DNA of 64,000 nucleotides from Laspinema sp963821735 (GTDB taxonomy: Bacteria > Cyanobacteriota > Cyanobacteriia > Cyanobacteriales > Laspinemataceae). The notes below the pieces were generated by a model. It was not told where the DNA came from and did not search any database. It was given only the letters and a program-made list of their open reading frames with translations. Shown here piece after piece: positions 1 to 9,826 of the stretch. Each line of letters begins with the position of its first letter. Position 1 is the first letter of the stretch. The DNA is taken from the NCBI GenBank assembly GCA_963821735.1, contig CAWGFK010000025.1, positions 1-64,000 on the forward strand, in the 5' to 3' direction. The translations under genes and the position numbers were made by a program.

Positions 1-534
1 AGTTCTAGGAATGCTCCCTTCAAATAATTTATCCTCCGATTTCATGACGATCGCTCGCTTCATCTTCGGTATTTTTTAATCCGCCTGGACGGACGATGGT
101 GTAAGTTAAACCGCTGTTTTGGATATATTTTTCCGCTTGTCTTTTCCAGACTAAAATCAGCCAAAATAAATTGAGCGGATGGAATAAGTTAGAGACGCAC
201 AAGGAGGAAACCAGAACAAAATGTTCGATCCCCTTGACTTTGGCGACATCGACGAGATGCTTGGTCCCTTCATAGTCAATGCGATAGGGTCCTGTGGGGT
301 CGAAACTGGGAGTTGCACCGTGGCGCATAACACCACGGTACAATCAGCGATCGCCTCGTGGAGACTCTGGGGATTTAACACATCCCCCACAACTAACTCC
401 ACCTGGGGAGGTAAGAGTTGCTGACCTTTCTCCAAGTTCCGCACCAAGGCGCGCACCGGAATCTCCCGCTTGACTAATTCTTCGACAATTCGTCGTCCTG
501 TCTGTCCCGTGGCACCCGCTACAAATGCTTTCAT
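1..534 (-). CDS. NAD(P)-binding NmrA/SDR-like protein, 3' end beyond window, two frame breaks
   Basis: Atypical short-chain reductase related to the cyanobacterial Ycf39/NmrA-like group. The N-terminus has the dinucleotide-binding motif GATGQTGRRIVEEL at residues 7-20 and a VVGDVLNP strand typical of Rossmann-fold NAD(P) binding. The frame breaks near 317-321, where one G seems lost from a G run (ATG... GCCACGG instead of GCCACGGG). The sequence continues in the next frame with SFDPTGPYRIDYEGTKHLVD and the conserved FVLVSSLCVS segment. A second shift near 49-54 gives an early stop at 29. Skipping one base restores AIVMKSEDKLFEGSIPRT, which stays open to base 1. The gene therefore probably runs off the window and is either a decayed gene or, more likely, an error-affected intact one. 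Substrate unknown. Confidence 0.75.
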
Positions 535-883
535 CAGTTTTTTCGGTAAAATTATGGATTCAATGTGAAATTATTGCTGTGATGCAATAGGGGGAAGGAG
601 TTGGCACCCCAAGCCTCCTCTAGTTTAAAAAATTTGGGGGCCGATCGCGATCGCCCAGGTTCGGATATCTACATCACAGAACCTCCCTCGGGGGATTGTC
701 TATGATAGAACCGGATGCCAGCTCAACCCTTGTGCCAATCCAGGCGAAGCTCACCCAAATAAAGGAAAGTCGGGCAGAATTACGGATTTCACCCCTCCCA
801 AGGACAAGATAACGTAGAGAAAATAGCATCCAGCCACTCCGGTGGTCGTACAAAAACACAAACCCTCAGTCAGGGAAGCGGTT

Positions 884-1639
884 ATGCAGTCAGATATTTT
901 AAACTCTATGGCAACATCCATCGATAGCGATCGCGAGTCATCTAACTCCGTTGCTTGTGAACCGATGTGGTTTCAGACTCATTTTGTCGGATGCATGGAA
1001 ATGTATGCCGATGTTGAAACCGTTGCTGCCTATTTTGACGTTCACCAAGGATGGTTTAAACGCTGTGCTCGTCCGATGCAGGCAGATGCTTTAGGAGAAA
1101 ATGGCTATGCTCTAACGATTGGGCGCTTTGGTGCCCTCGGTTATGAAGTGGAACCGAAAATTGGTCTGAATCTATTACCCCAACAGAATCGCGTTTATCT
1201 GATCGAAACGATCGCCATTCCTGATTATGTCCCCCCGGGTTATGATGTAGAGTTTAAAGCGTCCCAGGAATTGATAGAAATTCCGGCAGATTATTCTAAT
1301 ATCAAACTCCGCAACACCGAGGACCTTCCTGCCACGATGACTCGGGTGGAGTGGAATTTAGATTTAAAGGTGGGGGTTTGTTTTCCCAAGTTCATCCATG
1401 CCTTACCCCTTCCCCTCGTCCAAAGAACCGGCGATCGCCTCCTGGCGCAAATCGTTAAACAAGTCTCCCGTCGCTTAACCTACAAAGTCCAGGAAGATTT
1501 TCACTCCACCATCGGACGCGATCGCCTGGAACTCTTCAAGAAAAAACGCGCCAAAACCTCCAACTCCGATCTGTGCCGTCAATGTAGCGGTTCCAATGGC
1601 ACCGGCGAAGAGGTCCCCGAAGATGTCGAAACTCCCTAA
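884..1639 (+). CDS. DUF1997 family protein
   Basis: Cyanobacterial/plastid DUF1997 family protein of unknown biochemical role, about 250 residues. Recognised by the core FQTHFVGCMEMYADVETVAAYF, a conserved WFKRCARPM segment, and a basic C-terminal half containing FIHALPLPLVQRTGDRLL and VSRRLTYKVQEDFH. No signal peptide or membrane segment is seen, so it is probably cytosolic. The frame is open from a GTG at 842, but the ATG at 884 is preferred; another in-frame ATG lies at 908. The tail after about residue 225 (KKKRAKTSNSDLCRQC...) is not conserved-looking. A MITE-like palindromic element begins only 12 bases after the stop codon. Confidence 0.85.
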   Translation: MQSDILNSMATSIDSDRESSNSVACEPMWFQTHFVGCMEMYADVETVAAYFDVHQGWFKRCARPMQADALGENGYALTIGRFGALGYEVEPKIGLNLLPQQNRVYLIETIAIPDYVPPGYDVEFKASQELIEIPADYSNIKLRNTEDLPATMTRVEWNLDLKVGVCFPKFIHALPLPLVQRTGDRLLAQIVKQVSRRLTYKVQEDFHSTIGRDRLELFKKKRAKTSNSDLCRQCSGSNGTGEEVPEDVETP

Positions 1640-1650
1640 CCGATACAGGA

Positions 1651-1775
1651 CTAGCCCTGTCAAGGTGTGTTGATTGTCGGAGTAAATGCTTGCGCCCAAA
1701 AGAGGACGCAAGCATTGCGCCCCTACAAGAAACCATGATTTTTCGTCATTAAATTTATCACCTTGACAGGGCTAC
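1651..1775. repeat. MITE-like element with CTGTCAAGGTG terminal inverted repeats
   Basis: Imperfect terminal inverted repeats: CTAGCCCTGTCAAGGTG at 1651-1667 and its inverse CACCTTGACAGGGCTAC at 1759-1775. The interior holds a second hairpin built from TGCTTGCGCCC and its inverse plus CCCCTAC (about 1683-1725). The segment GGAGTAAATGCTTGCGCCC recurs exactly near 18801. No coding capacity. A related element with the same terminal motif is at 21858-22153. Confidence 0.75.
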
Positions 1776-1804
1776 CCATACAGGACTTACCCATAAACCT
1801 TAAA

Positions 1805-1834
1805 TGTAGGGGGGATTCGCGAATTGCCCCTACA
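1805..1834. repeat. Small hairpin repeat (TGTAGGGG...CCCCTACA)
   Basis: Inverted repeat TGTAGGGG / CCCCTACA enclosing GATTCGCGAATTG. Similar hairpins with a TGTAGGG arm occur at 11143-11186 and at the very end of the window, suggesting a dispersed family. Confidence 0.55.
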
Positions 1835-1906
1835 GATTCCTCGTGACGCGGCTGTTGCCGCGTCATTAGGAACCCGGTTTGGTCTTCCTCTTACTCTAAC
1901 GGTGTC

Positions 1907-2380
1907 CTAGGAAGCACTGGTCAGAATCTTTTGGACGATTTGCAATCCTGTGAAAGCTTGCCAGCCAAACAGGGTGAGCAAGGTCATATTCATCGCCACA
2001 TGGGTCACTCTCGCCCAAGCGACTCCTTGCTGCATCAAGGGCGCTAGGGAGGCGGAAATGGCCACCATTGTGGTCATGCCTAGGCCAACGAGCAGGTGCG
2101 GACCAAAAAATAGTTTGCCATTGTTCACATAAGTGGCACCCATACCCACCACGGTGCCGAATACCATCAGGGCCAGCATGAGGGACCCGATTTGGTAATG
2201 TCTAATATTGTATTTGCCCTTAATCAGAACTTTTTTCTCGTCTCCTGTCGCTTTGCGGGTGCGCTTCAGTTTCACTCCCAGGACAAGGGCGTAAATCGAG
2301 AGTCCAAACAACACCCACATCAACAAGGGGTGGAAAAAGGTCAATCCCGTTTGTAACGGTGCGGGCAGTTCAATGGTCAT
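1907..2380 (-). CDS. DUF4079 domain membrane protein
   Basis: Small integral membrane protein of 157 residues matching the cyanobacterial DUF4079 family. Four hydrophobic segments are visible: residues about 14-35 (FFHPLLMWVLFGLSIYALVL), 63-83 (IGSLMLALMVFGTVVGMGA), 93-117 and 125-148 (MNMTLLTLFGWQAFTGLQIV). A basic loop, KLKRTRKATGDEKK, lies after the first helix. Several His residues (FHPLL, RHYQIG, GPHLL, VTHVAMN) lie in or next to helices, an arrangement that resembles b-type cytochrome-like families, but no heme site can be proven here. ATG start at 2380. It is divergent from the ankyrin gene, with a shared 234-base upstream region. Function unknown. Confidence 0.85.
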   Translation of the reverse strand: MTIELPAPLQTGLTFFHPLLMWVLFGLSIYALVLGVKLKRTRKATGDEKKVLIKGKYNIRHYQIGSLMLALMVFGTVVGMGATYVNNGKLFFGPHLLVGLGMTTMVAISASLAPLMQQGVAWARVTHVAMNMTLLTLFGWQAFTGLQIVQKILTSAS

Positions 2381-2614
2381 GGTGTTCTCCAGATGGCGTG
2401 AGGATCTTCATAAAACTTATCATAATTTGGTTCTGGAGAACTCTTGAACATACCACAGTCGCAAGGGTGGCGCGACATGAACAGACCGGCGTGATTGTAG
2501 CAGTCTGGGATCCGGCGCGATCGCCCGGGTTAAGATCTCCGGATGATCGCGGTTGATTGTCGGCTCCTTTCGCGATACCGTTAAATTACCCCGAGATAGA
2601 GTCGATCGCAGCAA

Positions 2615-4088
2615 ATGCTCTCAAACCAGGATCTTTTATTAATTCAGGCGGCTCGCATTGGCAACATTAATCAAGTGATTACCCTGCTGGCTGAGGGTGC
2701 TCCTGTCAATGCCAAAGATCGAGAAGGCACGACTCCGTTAATGTTTGCCTCCCAGAAAGGTTACACAGAAATCGCCCGTCACTTGCTCGAAGCCGGTGCC
2801 GATGCGAATCTTCCTCGCGAAAAGTACGGCATCACCCCATTGATGTTCGCGGCAGCCAATCATCAGATTGATGTGGTCCGCCTGTTACTCTCCTCGGGAG
2901 CACAGGTGAACGCCCGGAATGATGATGGCAGTACGGCCCTGATGGCGGCTGCACTCAAAGGTAATCCGGCGATCGCCGATCTGCTGTTGACCCACGGTGC
3001 TGAACCCAATATCAAAGATAAAGATGACGATACCGCCCTCAAACTTGCCATTAGCGAGGGTCATCTTGCTATTGTTCGGTCTTTACTCACAGCAGGGGCC
3101 AATTTAGAGGCGATCGCCGACCTGCGATGCCCTCTTGTTCCGCATCGCCCAGAAGGGGAATGCGGAACTGTTAGAACTGCTGATCCAAAAGGGTCTCTCC
3201 TGTCAAAAATATGATTGCGGCAGTGCCTTGCTGGAAGCAGCAGAACGTGGGGACCTGCCCATTGTGCAAATCTTGTTAGCGGGGGGGACTCATCCCAATG
3301 TTACGGATAAAGATGCTGAAACTCCCCTGCTCCTGGCGAGCGATCGCGGCCATACCGAGGTAGTAATCGCCCTGCTGGCTGCCGGGGCAGATGTGAATGC
3401 CAAAAATCTCGATGGCTTTACCCCCCTGATGGCGGGGGCATCTGGCGGCCATTGGGACATGGTGCGGGCGTTGTTGGATGCCGGTGCTGAGATTAATGCG
3501 ATCGATAGTGACGGAGAAACTGCCTTAAATTGGGCAGTAGTCGAAGGCTATGCCGATGTCGTCAACCTGTTACTCGACTCCGGTGCGGATTTCCAACGGT
3601 GCAATCGTCTTGGAGATACTCCGTTATTTGTCGCTGCCTTACACGATCGCGCCGACATTGTGGCGGCCCTCCTCCACAAAGGTGCAGAAGTTAACCCCAC
3701 CAACTTTGATGAAACCCCCCTCACCGCCACCGCTGAACTCGGCCATCTGGACACCATCCGAGTCCTACTCAAAGCCGGTGCGGACCCCAATGCCGTCTCC
3801 ACCGGAGGCAGAACCGCCCTGATGAAAGCTGCCGATCGCAATTTGACCGAAGTCATCGAGGTCCTGATTGGTGCCGGTGCCGATATCAACCGCCAAGATG
3901 ACGCCGGGGCCACCGCCTTGATGTGGGCCGCCCATCGCGGGTTTGAGGAAGCAGTGCACCTCTTGGTTGCCGCTGGTGCCAATGTCAATCTCAAAAATCG
4001 CGGAGGGTACACCGCCTTGGCGATCGCGGAGTTTAACGGGTATAAGAAAGTCGCGCGATCGCTCCGGAATGCTGGGACTCTAGAATAA
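2615..4088 (+). CDS. Ankyrin repeat protein (one frame break)
   Basis: Protein of about 490 residues made almost wholly of 33-residue ankyrin repeats, about fourteen copies of the G-TPLM/TALM...VV.LLL.AGADVN pattern. Such arrays are protein-binding scaffolds; the partner is unknown. The frame breaks at about 3117-3122 (GCCGACCTGCGATGCC). Removing one C restores AIADCDALLFRIAQKGNAEL, which joins the first part (2615-3120) to the second part (to 4088) without loss of repeat phasing. The upstream frame otherwise runs into a stop at 3214. No signal peptide is seen, so it is likely cytosolic. ATG start at 2615 with no strong ribosome-binding site. The exact phasing of repeats over the break argues for a single gene and a sequence error. 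Confidence 0.9.
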
Positions 4089-4141
4089 TGCAACCTTTCC
4101 CCCTCCCTTTTCTCTTGGGAAGGGGAAACCCTGTTTATCTT

Positions 4142-4561
4142 TTATTGCGGAAGAAACTGCTTTAAAATGGCCTTCGGTTCCCGGTCCCAAGTATCAATAT
4201 GTTCATAAATTAACCCATTTTCATCTAACTTATAATTAGAATACCCATTAAAAAATAAATCAGCTTTCCAAGGTAACCGTAACCGCCCGCGCACAGTCCA
4301 ATTAGCTAAAATCATATCCGGCGCCACCTGCTCTACATCATGCAAATCAAAATAGAGTTCGGTAAAAAACAGTTGGCCGTGAAATCGTAATGTCCAGAAA
4401 ATAATTCGATAATTGAACTTCCACTTAAACTGATTTACCGGGTCTTTGAAAAAAATATCTTGCCGATAAATATCATAAGAAATATCTTTTTTGAATAAGG
4501 TGGGTAAGTCTTCCTTTAAAGTGGCGACTGCCTTTTCAACTTGGGATTGATATTCGTCCAT
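4142..4561 (-). CDS. DUF2358 domain protein
   Basis: Protein of about 139 residues of the DUF2358 family found in cyanobacteria and plastids, probably an NTF2-like alpha/beta fold. Recognised by the LKEDLPTLFKKDISYDIY N-terminus, the DPVNQFKWKFNYR segment, and the C-terminal YEHIDTWDREPK. The frame is open upstream to 4729, but that part is translated from a dispersed palindromic repeat (FVVTTSVV). The Met at 4561 is therefore taken as the start. No membrane segment or signal peptide. Function unknown. It converges with the ankyrin gene across a 53-base gap. Confidence 0.85.
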   Translation of the reverse strand: MDEYQSQVEKAVATLKEDLPTLFKKDISYDIYRQDIFFKDPVNQFKWKFNYRIIFWTLRFHGQLFFTELYFDLHDVEQVAPDMILANWTVRGRLRLPWKADLFFNGYSNYKLDENGLIYEHIDTWDREPKAILKQFLPQ

Positions 4562-4611
4562 TGGTTCAGTTCTCCTGGCACTCTTAAGTTTTATTGTAGG
4601 GGGAAATAACC

Positions 4612-4762
4612 CGGAAACGACTGAAGTCGTTACTACAAACAAAAGAATTTTCCGACGTTCGTAGTAACGACTAAAGTCGTTATCCCCTTTAAAAGAAAAT
4701 CTTTTAAAGGGGCAATGTCCGAGGGACATAACCCGGAAACGACTGAAGTCGTTACTACAAAC
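4612..4762. repeat. Three copies of the AACGACTGAAGTCGTT palindromic repeat
   Basis: Copies at about 4612-4640, 4657-4687 (core variant ACGACTAAAGTCGTT) and 4733-4762. Each has arms AACGACT and AGTCGTT around two bases, extended by CTACAAAC or GTTCGTAGT on one side. The first and second copies are in inverted orientation. The family recurs at 28292-28437, 40811-40837, 54329-54354 and 54628-54693. Confidence 0.8.
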
Positions 4763-4930
4763 CGAAGAATTTTACCCCGTTCAATGTCCCGACTTCAGGC
4801 GTTATCCCCTTTAACTCCGCTACAGAAACCAGGACCCCCTCGGATATCCGAACCCCTCTCATCTGATTCTCCACCTCCGCATCCGCATCCAAACCCGCTA
4901 AAATTATTAAGAAATGTATAGCTAATTTTT

Positions 4931-7857
4931 ATGCCTAAACGTGCCAGTGTGTCTACGAAGCAACCCGCGCAGAGTTTGAATGGATCCTCCCTGACCGAGG
5001 CGGTGGTCAATCCCCGGGATCACGGGATCCGGATTCGGGTGCCAGACAGCACAACCTTAAAAATATTGACCTGGAACTCCCGCGCGATCGCCTGATTGTC
5101 TTTACTGGAGTTTCTGGATCCGGGAAATCCTCCCTCGCCTTCGATACCATTTTTGCCGAGGGTCAACGGCGTTATGTGGAGTCCCTCAGCGCCTACGCCC
5201 GTCAGTTTCTTGGACAACTGGATAAACCGGATGTGGAATCCATTGAGGGACTCTCTCCGGCGATTTCCATTGACCAAAAATCCACCTCCCACAACCCGCG
5301 ATCGACGGTGGGGACGGTGACGGAAATTTATGATTATTTGCGCTTGTTATTTGGACGGGCGGGAAAACCCCACTGTCCGATTTGCGATCGCTCGATCGCC
5401 CCACAAACTATTGATGAAATGTGCGATCGGGTCATGGAACTCCCGGATCGCACGAAATTTCAAATTCTCGCCCCAGTGGTTCGTGGGAAAAAAGGTACTC
5501 ATAAAAAAGTGCTGTCTAGTCTCTCTTCCGAGGGATTTGTGCGAGTGCGGGTTAATGGCGAAATTCGCGAACTTTCGGACCAGATTGAACTGGATAAAAA
5601 TCATACCCATACCATTGAAATTGTGGTCGATCGCCTGATTAAAAAAACAGGCATCCAAGAACGTCTCGCCGATTCTTTAACCACGGGATTGCGCCATTCG
5701 GAAGGGATTGCGATTATTCAATTATTAGACAGTACCACCGATGACGGTGAGACTGAATTAGTTTTTTCTGAAAAGTTTGCCTGTCCTGAACATGGGGCGG
5801 TGATGGAAGAACTTTCCCCGCGTTTGTTTTCCTTTAATTCCCCTTATGGTGCTTGTGAAAGTTGTCATGGATTGGGCAGTTTTCGGACCTTTTCCCCAGA
5901 GTTAATCGTCCCGGACCCGGATGCGCCAATTTATGAGGCGATCGCCCCTTGGGCAGACAAAGACAGTGCGTATTATCTGTCAGTGTTGCAAGGGTTGGCA
6001 AAGGCGTATGGGTTTGAGTTGACTACACCCTGGAACCAGTTGACAACAAAACAGCGAAAGACTATTTTATATGGCGCTGATGAACCGATTAATATCGAAG
6101 GATGGGGAAATAATCGGCGGTATGCGGGTGCATTGGCGTTGTTGCAACGGTACTATGAAGAAAGTGCCTCGGAACTGCAAAAGCAAAAGTTAGAGCAGTA
6201 TTTGGTCGATCGCCCTTGCGAAAGTTGTCACGGAAAACGCCTGAAACCGGAAGCATTGGCGGTGCGAATTGGGGATGAACATATTGATGATTTAACCTCG
6301 GTTTCGATTCGGGACTGTCGCGATCGCATTGATCAGTTGCAATTGAGCAGTCGGCAAGCACAGATTGCCGAACTGGTACTCCGAGAAATTTGTGCGCGAC
6401 TACAATTTTTATTAGATGTGGGATTAGATTATCTCACTCTCGATCGCCCTGCCATGACCCTTTCCGGAGGAGAAGCACAACGGATTCGTCTGGCAACCCA
6501 AATCGGTGCGGGATTAACCGGCGTGTTATACGTTCTCGATGAACCCAGTATCGGATTGCATCAACGGGACAACGGACGATTGCTGCATACCTTAACCAAA
6601 TTACGCGATTTGGGAAATACCTTAATTGTCGTGGAACATGACGAGGATACAATTCGCGCTGCGGATTGGATTGTCGATATCGGTCCTCGCGCTGGGGTAC
6701 ATGGGGGCGAAATTGTTGCCCAAGGGCAGTTAGACGCCCTCTTAACGGCAGAAAATTCCCTCACCGGGTCTTATTTATCCGGGCGGTTACAAATTGAAAC
6801 TCCAGCGGAACGGCGTGAGGGCAATGGACGTTCTCTGGTGATGAAAAACTGTTCTCGCAACAATCTCAAGCAGATTGATGTGGAAATTCCTCTCGGAAAA
6901 TTAGTCTGTGTGACGGGGGTTTCCGGTTCGGGTAAATCTAGTTTAATTAATGATTTGCTCTATCCTGCATTGCAACATCATATCACCCGAAAGACTCCCT
7001 TTCCCGGGGATATGGACGCACTCAAAACCTTGGGGGAAAAGAGTTTAAAAGATGCAGTGGATAAGGTGATTATTATCGACCAATCTCCCATCGGCAGAAC
7101 CCCTCGGTCCAATCCCGCCACCTATACGGGTGTGTTTGATATGATTCGGAGTTTATTTGCCGAAACCATCGAAGCGAAAGCGCGGGGATATAAACCGGGT
7201 CAGTTTTCTTTTAATGTCAAAGGGGGACGTTGCGAAGCTTGTGGGGGACAAGGGGTGAATGTCATTTCTATGAACTTTTTACCCGATGTTTATGTGCAGT
7301 GTGATATTTGTAAAGGAGCGCGATATAATCGGGAAACTTTGCAGGTAAAATATAAGGGACATTCCATTGCCGATGTGTTGAATCTCACGGTGGAAGAAGG
7401 ATTAGAACTGTTTAAACATATCCCTCGGGCGGCGACCCGGTTGCAAACTTTAGTGGATGTGGGATTAGGATATATTCACTTGGGACAACCCGCGCCAACC
7501 CTCTCCGGAGGTGAAGCGCAACGGGTGAAACTGGCAACGGAACTCTCCCGACGCGCTACGGGAAAAACCTTGTATTTAATCGATGAACCGACGACGGGAT
7601 TATCGTTTTATGATGTGCATCAATTGTTGAATGTGTTGCAGCGATTGGTGGATAAGGGGAACTCAATTTTAACCATTGAACACAACTTAGATGTGATTCG
7701 CTGTGCAGATTGGGTGATTGATTTAGGACCGGAAGGGGGGGACAAAGGTGGAGAGGCGATCGCCACCGGAACCCCAGAGGAAGTAGCGGAAAATCCTCAT
7801 TCCTACACCGGACAATTTTTAAAGCGCGTTTTGCAGCAATATCCCGCCAAATCCTAA
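4931..7857 (+). CDS. uvrA: Excinuclease ABC subunit A (one frame break near the N-terminus)
   Basis: DNA damage recognition ATPase of nucleotide excision repair, about 975 residues, acting with UvrB and UvrC. Visible features are a first Walker A (TGVSGSGKSSLAFDTIF, about residue 59), the UvrA hallmark QRRYVESLSAYARQFLGQ, zinc-binding Cys pairs (CPICDRS; CESCHGLGS; CESCHGKR), an ABC signature LSGGEAQRIRLATQ, a second Walker A (TGVSGSGKSSLINDLL, about residue 663), the zinc module CEACGGQG...CDICKG, and a second signature with Walker B (YLIDEPTTGLS). Near 5037-5039 the frame breaks. Adding one G to the run CGGG gives RIRGARQHNLKNIDLELPRD, which links the ATG at 4931 to the long downstream frame. 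An essential-type repair gene otherwise intact suggests a sequence error. Confidence 0.95.
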
Positions 7858-7864
7858 CGATTAA

Positions 7865-7935
7865 AAACCGGGTTTCTGACCCAAAGCTATGGCACATTGC
7901 AGCAAGTCATGGTAGAAACCCGGTTTCTGGTCCCC
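7865..7935. repeat. AAACCGGGTTTCT inverted-repeat element
   Basis: AACCGGGTTTCTGACCC at the left end and AGAAACCCGGTTTCTGGTCC at the right end, about 71 bases, non-coding, just after uvrA. A second copy with the same ends and a different interior lies at 53438-53507. Confidence 0.65.
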
Positions 7936-8085
7936 GTAACCTCATCCTTCCCTTGTGTAGAGTCCCCGGTGCGTTCTTTTGGTGAAAAATGATTACAATG
8001 AGTTAGAGTCCTGTAAAATTGCCTCCCGGCATTTAACCCAGAGGACCAACCGAATTGTTTTTTTAAAAAACCAGTTTGAGGGACT

Positions 8086-8511
8086 ATGACCTTAGAACAA
8101 GATACGCTATTAGAGACGGCTTTAGCTTTCACTGTGAAACCCTACGATATTGATATCACCGGGTTTGTCAGCCAAATGATTTTGATGCGCTGGATTGAAG
8201 ATTTACGCTTAGATTTATTTCAACAGTATTTTTCTTTAGAACAGCAATTAGAATTAGGAATATCTCCCTTGATTGGCAAAACTCGTCTGGAATATCATAA
8301 ACCCATCAAATTGTTTGATTTGATTCAGGGACGAATGTGGTTTAGTGACATGGGGTCGATTAAATGGATCGTCAAAACCGAGTTAATCGTGGATGATAAA
8401 ATTGCCGTGACTGCCAAACAAACGGGATGTTTTATCCATGTTTCTAGTCATCGTCTCGTTGCTATACCGGACAACTTGGTGAAAAAATTTGCCACCCATT
8501 CATCCGGGTGA
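8086..8511 (+). CDS. Acyl-CoA thioesterase family protein (hot-dog fold)
   Basis: Protein of 141 residues resembling the 4-hydroxybenzoyl-CoA thioesterase type hot-dog fold. Evidence is the order strand-Asp-turn-helix in FTVKPYDIDITGFVSQMILMRWIEDLR, followed by TRLEYHKPIKLFDLI and a final strand AVTAKQTGCFIHV. In this fold the Asp/Tyr region of PYDIDITG often holds the catalytic residue. In cyanobacteria such enzymes may serve acyl-CoA or DHNA-CoA hydrolysis, but the substrate cannot be told from sequence here. ATG at 8086 with GAGGG upstream. It stands alone between uvrA and a convergent membrane gene. Confidence 0.75.
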   Translation: MTLEQDTLLETALAFTVKPYDIDITGFVSQMILMRWIEDLRLDLFQQYFSLEQQLELGISPLIGKTRLEYHKPIKLFDLIQGRMWFSDMGSIKWIVKTELIVDDKIAVTAKQTGCFIHVSSHRLVAIPDNLVKKFATHSSG

Positions 8512-8577
8512 ATCAGTTGAGAGTGAGGTTTGGGGGTGCATCCCCCCAAGGGAGTTTATAGCGAGGCGATCGCAGAA

Positions 8578-9426
8578 TTATCCCTGATTTAAAAGTTGTC
8601 GAGGGTCACCTTGGGGAGGGCGAATGCGCCGATAGCGGGCGTGTACTCCCATATACAGTCCATAAATCACTAATCCCGCAGCTACGACCCCCAACAGTAA
8701 ACTCCCATAAGGCTGCCTCAATAAAGTCTCTAAAGTGCCGGGAATGGCCTGGGCTTCATTCGCATTGGATTCATAAGCCGCTTGCATCAAAAACCAGCCA
8801 ATCATGCTAAAAATAACACCCCTTGCAGATAACCCCACTCGACCTGCTACCATCACCCATTTTTCTTCCTCGGGAGTCATTTCTCTGATTTTTAATTCTT
8901 TGCGAAACTTCCCACTAAAGGCTTTATAAAAATAATAAAATCCTAAACCAATCACGACTGCACCAGCCAGTCCCACCAACCATTCTCCAAAAGGTTGTGA
9001 GAGAAACCGGGCGGTCCAATGTTGAGCGCTTTGATCACTTTGTTCTCCGCCATTTTCTCCATTACCTGTCAAGATTTTAATGGCAGTAAAAGCAAACCCA
9101 CAATAAATGACCGCACTCATTCCAAATCCGAATCGCTCGATTAATCCTTTGAAATCAGTCCCTTTATTGTCTGTATCCATAAAGGCTTGGAGAAAACGCC
9201 ACATTGCATAACCAATCAGTCCAATGGTTACAATCGACAGTAACACTTGACCAAAAGGTTGCTCCACTATTTCGTAAAGCACGCCCTTTGGGTCGGTGGT
9301 TTGTCCCCCTTGGTTTAAGGCAACTTGCAAGGCTAAAATACCCACTAAGCCGTAAACAAATCCTTTGGCAACGTATCCAAAGCGAGCAAAACGCTCGATC
9401 CATTCTGATTGTTTAGATTGAGTCAT
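8578..9426 (-). CDS. DUF1206 family membrane protein
   Basis: Integral membrane protein of about 282 residues with three internal two-helix repeats, the DUF1206 architecture. Each repeat starts with an ARFGYVAKGFVYGLVG-type segment: residues about 10-45, the IERFGFGMSAVIYCGFAF region, and VAGRVGLSARGVIFSMIGWF. Each ends with a QPFGQVLL / QPFGEWLV / QPYGSLLL motif followed by a second helix. The triplication is clear by eye. The frame is open to 9465, but the Met at 9426 (MTQSKQSEWIERFARFGY) is the natural start. The C-terminal tail is basic and hydrophilic. Function unknown; it converges on the thioesterase gene. Confidence 0.85.
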   Translation of the reverse strand: MTQSKQSEWIERFARFGYVAKGFVYGLVGILALQVALNQGGQTTDPKGVLYEIVEQPFGQVLLSIVTIGLIGYAMWRFLQAFMDTDNKGTDFKGLIERFGFGMSAVIYCGFAFTAIKILTGNGENGGEQSDQSAQHWTARFLSQPFGEWLVGLAGAVVIGLGFYYFYKAFSGKFRKELKIREMTPEEEKWVMVAGRVGLSARGVIFSMIGWFLMQAAYESNANEAQAIPGTLETLLRQPYGSLLLGVVAAGLVIYGLYMGVHARYRRIRPPQGDPRQLLNQG

Positions 9427-9826
9427 GATGTATCTCACTTTTAATGGGTTATTATAAACAGTCAATTCCTGAAGAAAGCACCTGAAAAAGTTTCCTGAAG
9501 GAAAGGTTTGAGCTGCTAATTTTCAAGTTGATTATCTCTAGGATACAGAAATAGATTCAATCCCACCTCTATCAAAAGGCTCAAATTTGGGGCCGTCGTC
9601 GCCGGGATACCAGACCCCCACCCCAGGGCGATCGCAGAGTCCTGCCTGGGGAAAAATCAAGTTTTCATGATAAGCAAGACTGCAACTCGTGGTACAGTAC
9701 AAGGTGAAGCAATCAGAGGGTTTAACTCTGATAAAAAAAACTCTATAGAAACGAGCTAGACCATAAGAAGCAGCAACAAATCTCTACAAATCAACTCAAA
9801 TTATCTCTAACAGGGAGTTAGAAGTA
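9427..9826. other. Intergenic region, 400 bases
   Basis: Divergent promoter region between the DUF1206 gene and the MFS gene. I see only a short hairpin-prone stretch (AAGTTTCCTGAAGGAAAG near 9488) and AT-rich sequence near 9720-9800. No gene is supported. Confidence 0.5.

Noticed and set aside
4562..4729. N-terminal extension of the DUF2358 gene
   Set aside because: It is translated from AACGACTGAAGTCGTT repeat DNA; family homology starts at the Met at 4561.
5030..5045. Programmed ribosomal frameshift in uvrA and other genes
   Set aside because: No slippery heptamer or common stimulatory structure; the breaks need +1 or -1 in different genes and simply match lost or gained bases in short runs.
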